Shown here: piece by piece, positions 1 to 7,826 of the stretch
Position numbering within the stretch: position 1 is the stretch's first letter
How the letters are laid out: each line of letters opens with the position of its first letter
Origin: Parelaphostrongylus tenuis
Lineage: Eukaryota; Nematoda; Chromadorea; Rhabditida; Metastrongylidae
NCBI GenBank assembly: GCA_019055375.1
Contig: JAHQIW010005360.1
Span: forward strand, 248,001-312,000
Reading direction: 5' to 3'
DNA: 64,000 nucleotides
Notes under the pieces: generated by a model
Database searches by the model: none
Told to the model about the DNA's origin: nothing
Seen by the model: only the letters and a program-made list of their open reading frames with translations
Position numbers and translations under genes: made by a program

Positions 1-643
1 GCCGTTTGTTTTGGGGGTTGAATGTCTCCAGGCCCAATTGTCCAACACCGCGAACCAACAGCATATTTTTACGCAATAATAAATAACTCAACGACATTCT
101 ACGAACAACGTGGGAGCTTATATTTTGGACGATTGGGGGTGTGTCGTTGCATCGAAATAGTTGGATAAACCCGACGAAACTACTAAGGACAATGTGGAAG
201 CTTACATCCCAGACGCCTGTGCTGTAGTGTTGCGTGTCGTCGCATTAATTTGGGCCCACGGAAATCTAAGGGTTAAGGTGCTATCAGCTGTGACCCATCA
301 ACGGTAGTGATCTTTGGAGCATAAGTCGGGATTGAACTTTTCTAAGATGAAGGTAATTGCTAGTAGCACCGACACCCTTGAAACATTATTGAAAAAAAGG
401 TTAAGCAAGGGCTACAGCAACGCAATGGATAGCATGTGAGCCGCGAAAAGGGCTACAACGGGTTCAAAGCAATCTCAGGTTTCAGGCTTCGTTCGTATAT
501 CGGCATCTTTGTAACTGTACCTCTTCACTGTACTCTGCATTGAAAAACTAATAGATAGTAAACAAGAATCAAACATTGCAATAAAAAAAAATAGTTTTAA
601 TGAAACCGGCAAAACCAGCCTCTAAAGTGATCGCCTTTCCTAC
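1..643. other. Probable pecanex intron sequence, no clear exon
   Basis: This should contain the next intron or exons of the minus-strand pecanex-like gene. An acceptor-like TTTTTCAATGCAG on the minus strand (exon would start at 534) is in the right phase and opens a frame of about 19 codons, but a TGA follows at about 475 and only weak GT donors precede it. No other coding segment is recognised. Confidence 0.35.
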
Positions 644-1740
644 CATGACATCGGCTTCGTCGAGGTTTTCCAACTCCGTCAACTCGTTTTCGACTTGAAT
701 TCTCGATTGATCGCACTAGAACAAGACTAAGAAACAACTATTCAGAAGTTTTTCATATTGAAATTTGAGCTGTGGTCTTAAGAAAACACTCGAAACGAAG
801 GTTATTATGTATTGAATGTACTAGCCACGAGCAATCGAGTGCACAACACTCTGTGTTCGGTGAGTTTTTCACTGGACATAGAGTGTAAAGCGTTCGTCGT
901 TGCTAACTCTTAGTGTTGGGACTGGAGCTCCCACAGAGATTAGCAAAAGACGAGAAAGGGTAACTGCCCGACTGACGAGATCGCAAGATCGAAACACGTG
1001 TATCGGGCTCTACAAGGCAGCCCTCCTTTAACAGACCACTGACATGCGTGGCTTAAAAATGACTACAAGGCATATTGAAATTTGAGCTGTGGTCTTAAGA
1101 AAACACTCAAAACTAAGGTTATTCAGAAGTTTATAGTAATGTACACAATGTCTTAGTCTGAGCAACAAAATTCGCACAATAGCTTCTTACTGTTCCACTG
1201 AAATGAAATGAGAAAGCACATTTAGTAGCTTCATCTTACCAGAGAATCAGCGACAATCTCCTCTTCAACTCGCCTAGTCATATCATGCAGTTCAACCATT
1301 TCCAAGCCTTCCTCGTCCTCTTGTTCTGGATCCAAAAAGAAGTGTGAGTGTGCTCAAAGAAGCATATCAAACGCCGCTCACCTACAATGTCGTCGTTCGT
1401 CCTGCCACGACTTTCCGACAATGGCAGGACTTTTGTGGTGATTACTGGCTCGGTCGTATCGAATACCACATGGAGACGAGCGACAATTGTCTAAACCGAG
1501 AGAATCTTGGGAAAAGCACACCATAAACATTGTGTGTTACTCGTTTTAGAAGAAACAAATGGAAGAACTACCTTTAGAATAGAGAACAGAACCCCGATGA
1601 AACATGTGTATCCGAGCAAAAGCGATAAGGAGAGAGCTCCGGACGTCACTAGTCCAACCACAAGTGGAACAATGAGCAGCACCAACCAAAGGTACAGGTG
1701 CACTGTGTTACAAAATATTGAATGTGCAGGCTCGTAGTAC
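644..1740 (-). CDS. Pecanex-like multipass membrane protein, N-terminal exons (partial)
   Basis: Four exons on the minus strand join in phase: 1740-1572, 1490-1382, 1325-1240 and 715-644. The first starts after a perfect CTTTTTCAG and encodes YYEPAHS, then HLYLWL, then two hydrophobic segments. This matches the conserved N-terminus of pecanex proteins (a WYYDPHQ-like motif followed by LHLYLWLFLL in the animal family). The next exons give a short VFDTTEP stretch and then an acidic, charged segment, as expected of the cytosolic region after the first membrane pair. Pecanex proteins are large multipass membrane proteins linked to Notch signalling and the ER; that role is family knowledge. Two introns are tiny (81 and 56 nt), while the last (1239-716) holds repeats. 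The first coding exon (expected to end in TG of a Trp codon) was not found upstream, and the rest lies beyond the left edge. Identification is strong; the exon at 715-644 is phase-consistent but less conserved. Confidence 0.8.
754..1127 (+). repeat. Partial foldback family C copy with a direct repeat
   Basis: A segment of about 57 bases (CATATTGAAATTTGAGCTG and onward) occurs at 754-810 and again at 1071-1127 as an imperfect direct repeat. Between them lies sequence (about 965-1055) resembling the right half of the palindromic element at 24252-24569, including the ACTGACGAGA, CGAAACACGTGTAT and AACAGACCACTGACATG blocks. It sits in the last visible pecanex intron. Confidence 0.55.
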
Positions 1741-1834
1741 CTGAAAAAGTAGACGAAACGTATAAGATACTCTCCGCTACTGAAGTAATTTTAAGATTAT
1801 AGTATTTCTACTGCTTATTTCGCAGTGCTATGAT

Positions 1835-2216
1835 GTTACTTATATAACTTAAAGAATTGAGTGGTGAGCAAAAACACGGCCTCAGGCGGGAACCGAACCC
1901 GCGTTTCATCCTATCCGGGGACGCGTGCTCTAACCACACCACACCACCGAGGCACATTTGCCCGACCATTCATTCTTCAACATCTCAGTGTCAGCTTAGC
2001 GGGATTTATAAAGCGAAATCGCAAATCCGACAAAACCTGTTGAACGTTGGTGGCTGATAGCTAACAGAGATGTTGAAGAATAAGTGGTCGGGTAAATGTG
2101 CCTCGATGGCGTAGTGGTTACAGCACGCGTCCCCGGATAGGATGAAACGCGGGTTCGATGCCCGCCTGAGGCCGTTTTTTTGCTCACCACTTAATTCTCT
2201 AAGTTATAGAAGTAAC
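1835..2216. repeat. Foldback element with tRNA-like arms
   Basis: The two arms (about 1835-2000 and 2050-2216) are inverted copies of each other: GTTACTTATATAACTTAAAG at the left is matched by the complement of the sequence ending at 2216, and the likeness runs about 160 bases inward. Each arm holds a tRNA-like module. In the right arm, 2099-2173 reads GCCTCGATGGCGTAGTGG (box A-like), then GCGGGTTCGATGCCCGC (box B/T-arm-like), then CTGAGGC, which pairs with the 5' end. No canonical anticodon arm can be drawn, so this is tRNA-derived and not a tRNA gene. The short spacer would let a transcript form a hairpin of about 160 bp. Confidence 0.75.
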
Positions 2217-2600
2217 TTTTTGTAAGAAAAGCATTAATGAAGATTTGTTGAATCATCCTGACTTTCAAGTCGCCCCAAGTTCCGAAAGATGCCTTTATGT
2301 AGTGCCACACGTAGCCCAAGCCAGTTGGGTGTATGTTCGTTTACCCAATTTTGAGGTTACGTGAATAATTCGGAATTAGCCATGCCGTGTTTTGGGCGAG
2401 AAACGGGCCCATAGCTACTCAAAAAACTCACCATCCACCGGTTAGTGAGGCCCAAATTCCTTGCCGAAGTATTTCGGCGATATGTGTTGTGACAGTCATC
2501 ACGCTCTCTCCATTATCGAGCTTTGATCTGCTGGTAAAACCCTACCGACCTCTACCATTAGCTCATCACCTGAAAAATACCGACATATGACAGCTCGCTC
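2217..2600. other. Spacer without recognised feature
   Basis: No gene, tRNA-like module or inverted repeat was recognised between the two foldback elements. The open frame at 2387-2590 has no family resemblance and is treated as chance. Confidence 0.4.
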
Positions 2601-3953
2601 CATAAGTTTTGGGACTAAAGCAATATACACCAAATTTATAAATCAAAAGAAATTAAAATGGGATGAATTTGATATCGTTCAACTGCCCATTTTCTTGTGA
2701 TTATTCTGGCATACAACTTGCCCATATTTGCTTCAAGTGGTTGGCTTCCACAGACCCTAACTGGATGTGCCCGCCCGCGTTGGAACGATTCCACCTCCTC
2801 GGCTAAACCGGTCGCCCACTGTAGTACCAGTTTTCGTTGCAAGACCCGTCGCTAAGATCTGCATGGGTCTTGCAAAGAAAAGCAATACTGCAGTCGGCGA
2901 TTGATCGGGCAGTTGAGATGGAGTCGGTCCCACGCTAGCGGAGACGCCCAGTAAGAGTTTGCGGAAGTCAACCGGTTAAGATGGAGCTGTTGTGGGAACA
3001 AATTGGCTTGGTACTCATGCACGAGTGGCGCGTAGGAGAAAATGCTATTAAAGCGGCGCGCAAGATTAACGGAGCTTTGGGCAATGTTACGGATGCAAAA
3101 AGGACGGCTAGGAAGTGGTTGGCGAAGTTCAAAGCTGAAGAGAACACTCCGAACGATCACTCGCACTCGAGTCATCCACAGGAGGCTCCATTAACCTTGA
3201 GCGCCGTTTTACTAGCATTTTTCCCTAGTTAACTTCCGCGGACCCAAGCTGAGCATGTCCGTCAGCGTGTGCTGTTAGTCTGGTACATCGATTTCTGAAA
3301 GCCTTTGATGTTCTATCAACACTGACTAGGGCAGGTTGGGGAAAATGCCATTGAAGCTGCGCGCAAGATTAACGGAGCTTGGGGCAATGATACGATGGCA
3401 AAAAGTACGGCTAGGAAGTGGTTTTGGCGAAGTCGAAAGCTGGAGAGAACAGTTCCGATGGGTCACTCGCATTCGAGTTGTCCACAGGAGGCTCCATTAA
3501 CCTTGCGCGCCACTTTACTAGCACAATCCCCTACGCGCCATTCGTGCATGAGTAGCAGACGAATTTGTTCCTACATCAGCTTCACCGTAACCGGTTGACT
3601 TCCGCGGACCCAAACCGAGCATGTCCGTCAGCGTGGGAACGACTCCACCTCTTCTGCCCAGACAAGTCGGCAACTACAGTATTACACTTGTGGCATGACC
3701 CACAACGGAATTTCGGACTGGCTCGCCGACGGTCTTGCAACGAAAAAGAATACTGTAGTCGGCGACCGATCGAGTAGAGGAGGGGGTGGTCCTGTAGTGG
3801 GTCCGCGAAAGTCGACCGATTGAAGGAACTGCAGACAAGTTGTATATCAAAATGTTCACCAGAAAATGTGCAATTTAACGATGCCAAAATCATGCAATAC
3901 TAATTATTTCTGGCTTATTAATATGGTGTTTAATGTCTAGCGTCAGAACTTAT
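2601..3953. mobile_element. Mariner-type element remnant with duplicated transposase HTH
   Basis: The terminal inverted repeats are related: CATAAGTTTTGGGACTAAAG at the left, and the complement of the TAATATGGTGTTTAATGTCTAG block at the right. Inside, 3010-3180 (plus) encodes a helix-turn-helix segment of the mariner/SETMAR transposase N-terminal type: HEWRVGENAIKAARKING, then TARKW. A second, diverged copy follows at about 3338-3510 (GENAIEAARKING, then TARKW). The outer parts (about 2730-3030 and 3560-3830) are inverted copies of each other. No DDE/D catalytic domain is present. The element is therefore a non-autonomous, rearranged fossil of a mariner transposon. The same terminal repeats bound the element at 9888-10451. 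Confidence 0.7.
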
Positions 3954-4112
3954 TGAACGATCTATTAAATAAATGTGAAAAGCAGCAGGAAATAAAGCAA
4001 AGAGAGCAAAGCGTAGGAGTAAGGGTAATGAAACAAAGCGATAAAAGGAAAGCACGACGATGGCTCAGCTTGCAGAGCTGGGAGGGGGGCATTAACTAGG
4101 CCCTAATTTTTG

Positions 4113-4130
4113 TGACGTCATGTGACGTCA
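4113..4130. promoter_or_regulatory. Two tandem CRE-like palindromes
   Basis: TGACGTCA occurs twice, separated by two bases. It is the full consensus CREB/ATF binding palindrome. No gene start lies close, so a regulatory function is not established; it may be a chance feature or belong to a repeat. Confidence 0.3.
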
Positions 4131-4213
4131 TCATATAGAACTTGGCAGATTTTAAAAATAAGTGATAGCACGGAATTCGAATAAAACTCATGACTAGTTA
4201 CCGATGGAACAGC

Positions 4214-4572
4214 AGGTTCTTTTCCGTTAGACGGCATACGATGAAGAAACGAACCCCTTCGCTGAACAGAGACTCTTCCTGGGAGTGCAAGTAACCATTC
4301 GAAAGCTTGAATCTTGGGCTAGCGCGGTAGGTGGTCGGTCTTCGAAAAAGCCTTTCCATAACGCTGTGGCATTCGAAATAAAATTACATTTCACAGCCTC
4401 CGCGCGCTTTCATTTTTCTCACGTGTGTAACCCGTGGGTCAGCAGCCGGCCAGGTACAGCGGATAGCCAGAGGTTTGAACTTTCGAATGATTACCAACAC
4501 TCTTATGAAATGTTCTCGTCCAAAGAAAGGGATAGGTTTTTCCATAGCGTGACGTCTGACGGAAAAGAACCA
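4214..4572. repeat. Foldback family B, copy 1
   Basis: The ends are inverted copies (GGTTCTTTTCCGTTAGACGG at the left, its near complement at the right). Internal blocks also mirror each other: CATTCGAAAGCTTGAATC on the left against GAACTTTCGAATGATTACCA on the right. Related copies lie at 11232-12110 and 34976-35775. Open frames across it reflect its composition and not a gene. Confidence 0.65.
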
Positions 4573-4613
4573 AACAACGACCGATATAGAAGAAAGAGTG
4601 ATACGCAGGGATG

Positions 4614-4690
4614 GCCTCGATGGTGTAGTGGCATCGCTCATTTCGCGATTGGCCAGGAAGGTGGTTCAGTTCCCGCCTGGGGTAGAATGT
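4614..4690 (+). repeat. tRNA-derived module
   Basis: The box A-like GCCTCGATGGTGTAGTGGC and box B-like GGTGGTTCAGTTCCCGCC are arranged as in a tRNA. The head matches the module in the foldback at 1835-2216. No proper anticodon stem is visible, so it is a SINE head or tRNA pseudogene. Confidence 0.5.
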
Positions 4691-4793
4691 GCGTATCATT
4701 CAACACCTTTGGACACATAATTATAACAGAATAACTGCTATGAGACCGGTAAGATCCAGATTCCTGTAAGCGACTGATAGAGACAAAAATTGC

Positions 4794-4853
4794 ATCAGTC
4801 GTGATTGAACCCGGGACCCGTGTTGTCCATACGTCGTCTCAATTAACTCACTG
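4794..4853 (-). repeat. tRNA-like fragment, minus strand
   Basis: The minus strand contains CCCGGGTTCAATCACGAC, a T-arm/box B-like motif, preceded by a degraded tRNA-like region. It belongs to the cluster of tRNA-derived fragments between 4.6 and 5.3 kb. Confidence 0.35.
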
Positions 4854-4900
4854 TTTCCCTGACGAGTAAACAGCCGTCGATATGATTTATGTTTTCTAAG

Positions 4901-4977
4901 GGCGTCAGTAGCTCAACGGGTTAGAGCACGCGCTCCCGCATAGAGGTGGGACGCGGGTTCGAGTCCCGCCTGATGCG
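4901..4977 (+). repeat. tRNA pseudogene or SINE head
   Basis: The D-arm (AGCTCAACGGGTTAGAGC) and T-arm (GCGGGTTCGAGTCCCGC) are excellent, and the ends GCGTCA and TGATGC pair as an acceptor stem. The central part CGCTCCCGCATAGAGGTGGGA does not give a 5-bp stem with a 7-base loop, so no anticodon can be assigned. It is the best tRNA-like structure in the window and most likely tRNA-derived, not functional. Confidence 0.55.
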
Positions 4978-5196
4978 AAAGTTTGCAGATCTCCCTACAT
5001 CATTTGGTATATTTATGCTTTCGAATTTTTTTTATCCCAAATTTTCCTATAACCTCGTTTCTGCTTACGAAGAAATCAGTGGATTATTAGATCGATACCG
5101 TGATGAGTTGGAATGTGTGGGGTCCTCAAAGCGCCGTCCCTTTGCGCTATGCAGTTTTGAGAGGAAATACTTCATCTAAGCGGTCGGAAAAAGGAA

Positions 5197-5269
5197 CCAT
5201 GTCTCAGTGGTGAGCGACTCAGTATAGCAGGAAGTAGCAACGCCCTGGTTCGATCCCCTGCCTCGGCAC
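5197..5269 (+). repeat. tRNA-derived module
   Basis: GTCTCAGTGGTGAGCGACTC resembles box A with a D-arm, and CCTGGTTCGATCCCCTGCC resembles box B with a T-arm. Spacing is about that of a tRNA, but the anticodon arm is not recognisable. Confidence 0.4.
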
Positions 5270-5594
5270 ATTTTTTGATCAATCAAATGAACGTCCGCGG
5301 GAAAATGCTTTAGCTGGGAGGCTTCCATGATTGCCCGAAGAGGCGTTCCAAGCAAAAAAAAAAGCAATAAAAAAACCACCCGTCCGAAGTCACCAACACC
5401 GATGGCTCTATGTCAATAGTCCGTAAAAGTAGAAGTCTGCAATAGTTCGTCGGGGAGATGTTTCGGCACGATGACGTAGCGTCTAAATCGTCGTTCTCCT
5501 CCGGACGCGTCCAGGCTCGATTCCATTCAGTTGCCGGTTGCTTTGTATTTATGTTTCTTTTATATCAAATAGTTTCATGTATTTTTTTACTTTG

Positions 5595-5875
5595 GAGTGG
5601 CTATGTGGCGCAGTGGCCAGAGGTGCTCTGCTGCGCACACGAGGTTGATGGTTCCATCTCGCGCTCACACTCACTGAGCCATCCATCCTTCCGGGGTCGC
5701 TAAATTGCTGCCAGACTGTTCTCAGACTTGTCTGGGTGTATAAACCGAACTGACTCGGTATAGCGGGCGGCGACCGCGAAAATCATGCATTCAGTCACCT
5801 CAAACGAAGTTAAAAACTGAAGGCAAATGCATGGCACATTCTCCAGGGATTTATCAACGCCGAGAGCTTGCTTTC
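5595..5875 (+). mobile_element. SINE-1 copy 1
   Basis: The copy has a tRNA-like head with TGGCGCAGTGGCCAGAGGTGCTCTG (box A) and a box B-like GGTTCCATCTCGC. The shared body follows: CATCC..CCGGGGTCG, CCAGACTG, CTGACTCGGTAT, GCATTCAGTCACCTCAAACG, GAATGCATGGC, and the end GATTTATCAACGCCGAGAGCTT. The same architecture recurs eight more times in the window. Confidence 0.75.
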
Positions 5876-5910
5876 ATTTTTATATCATCTAGTGGGTTAT
5901 GAGAGGGGAG

Positions 5911-6183
5911 GGGCCGTGGCCGAGTGGTATTGACGCTCGTCGCGGCGCTCGCAGGCTAAGCTCGGCCCCCATCACTCGCCGACGCTCAGCAAGCCCATGG
6001 AACGCCACAGCTTGGCTATCCTCGAGATTGCGAGGAGACCCGCTCAATCAGTATTCTACGACTTTCAAGTAGAAGACGGAAAACGATTGATTGCTGAAAG
6101 TACTGCGATCCACTCGGTGGAAAAAGCAGTGTCAAGACGGATCAATAAAGTGTCCAAAGTTTGTATCCAGAAATGTTCCTTCG
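5911..6183 (+). mobile_element. SINE-2 copy 1
   Basis: A tRNA-Leu/Ser-like head (GGGCCGTGGCCGAGTGGTAT) is followed by AACGCC, CTTGGCTATCCTCGAGATT and a body ending near 6170. The second copy at 58918 shares the head pattern, the AACGCC block, the GGCTATCCTCGAGATT block and the ACTGCGAT-CAC block at matching spacing. The body is unrelated to SINE-1. Confidence 0.6.
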
Positions 6184-6189
6184 TCTAAC

Positions 6190-6685
6190 TACTAGTTTTC
6201 CAGTACTAGCAGTAGTAACCGTCGATCTCCACGTCATTGATCTGTTGTCTTCCAGTTGGGGCGGATCCCTCAGAGATTGATCGAGCGTCCCAAGATATGT
6301 ATCCTTTTTGATCTTCCATTTACTTGGATACTTAGACGGCCCGTCTTCAGTGAGAGTGGGAGCTTCAGCACAGGAAGAACTGTGCTGGTATAGCTGTTTT
6401 GCTATCTGGAGTCCCGTGGTAGGCTTAGCCGAGGCTTCCTCACGCCTCCACCACATTAGAGCGGTCGCCGGCCCTTGTGGGTTGAAGGAAAATGACCACC
6501 TTGTGTCTAGTAGCTACTGGAACGGCGGCCATTCCTGATACGGTTCACTCATCTGGGGCTTTGCGAATGGGAACGTCGGATTCTTCCTCAACTGCGATGG
6601 CCCTGCTGGGGATCAAGCCCCCTCCCCCTACTGTATTTTGCATTCCGACGCCCAGGAACACCTCCTATCCACGATGATACGGTGA
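6190..6685 (+). repeat. Repeat related to 30240-30460, possible LINE 5' fragment
   Basis: Blocks such as TAGTAGCTACTGGAACGGCG near 6510 and CGCCCAGGAACACCTCC near 6650 recur, diverged, near 30280 and 30415. At 30.2-30.5 kb the repeat lies just upstream of minus-strand reverse transcriptase remnants, so it may be the 5' part of that LINE in inverse orientation. The link is inference. Open frames here (for example minus 6142-6456) look like repeat sequence. Confidence 0.4.
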
Positions 6686-7826
6686 ACCATTTTAGAGGTA
6701 CTCTTTTATTCATCGCGCAAAATATTTATTTTCTCTTCATTTCCGCTATCCAACAGCGGTTTCATTTTGAGCTTTAGAGAAGCGTAAGATTTTGAGAGAA
6801 ATCTATTACATAATCCGGCGAATCTTACCACTTTAAGGTTCCGTATCAGAAAAGTCTTCCCACTGTACAGGTCTCAGTGCTTCTAGCATTTGATTCGCCT
6901 CCTCACTTGCTGAAGGATGTCTTCTTTTTCATGAAAGTCGGAATACAATGATCTAGCACTTTTCCTTGCAGTCTCAAGGATAGCCAGGCCGCGGAATGTT
7001 CTCATAGTGCTTAGTTACTGATTGCCAGCGAGTGTTGAGAGGGAAAGGGATCCATCACGCTTCGAGCCGAAGAAACGGCTAATAGTGGTGAATAGACTGA
7101 AAAATGATAAACAATTTGAGAGGTTTCTTCACACTACCCTGTGTCCTACTATACACAGTACTAATATATTCGTTTTAGTACAGTAATTCGTTTATCATTG
7201 CTGATCTTTCGTCCAAATCAGTCCCTTTTCCTCAACGCCCTGCTTCTCTTCGACTCCTCTAAGGGCATAGTATCGCTTTTTTCTAGCCATTTTCAACTTT
7301 AAACTCCTTTTTTGACGTTAAAAAGGATGTTTAGATGCTTGACGAAGGTCTTCCGTTTACGGTGTACGCATATTTCTCCTTCTAGTACTTAATGAACTTG
7401 TTTTCTTCCGCTTTTCATCGCAAAGATCGACTGTTGCGCAATAATTTTTGACATTTTCAGCTTAGAGTTTCTTTTGACGCGGTCAGAAGTGAATGGTTCG
7501 GATCTCTGAGGGAACCCTTCCAAGTACTGAATGCTTGGCACTTCTCGTCCGAGTACCTGTTGACCTCGTTTTCTTAAGCTCATCACGGCGATGACTGAGT
7601 GTTTCAGTAAAACGCGACATTTCCAGCCAAGAACTTTTCACTTTTCTCACTTCCCTTACCCTCCTGCTTACCTTCTTCTTACTTATCTCTTAATAGCTCT
7701 CCCAAGCCTCAGATACGAGAGAAATTCATGAGACATTTCCTATGTTCATCTCTCACTCCGACGTCTAGTGAAAGTCGATTTTCGATTCGTTATAACGCCT
7801 TATTGCCGTCAAGATGAATGTTTTAG
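6686..7826. other. Spacer upstream of sgt-1, no recognised gene
   Basis: This should hold the promoter and any outron of sgt-1. It is T/C-rich on the plus strand near 7640-7690, but no TATA box, tRNA-like module or inverted repeat was recognised. The first exon of the divergent pecanex-like gene was sought here on the minus strand and not found. Confidence 0.4.
7816..7826 (+). other. sgt-1: Probable SL trans-splice acceptor before sgt-1
   Basis: GAATGTTTTAG ends immediately before the ATG at 7827. A 3' splice site abutting the start codon, with no coding exon upstream, is typical of nematode genes that receive a spliced leader. This is inference from position. Confidence 0.55.

Noticed and set aside
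4285..4734. 149-codon plus-strand frame
   Set aside because: It runs through the two mirrored arms of foldback B and a tRNA-derived module, so it is repeat sequence and not a gene.
4901..4977. Functional tRNA gene
   Set aside because: D and T arms are good, but no 5-bp anticodon stem with a 7-base loop can be formed, and related modules are spread as repeats.
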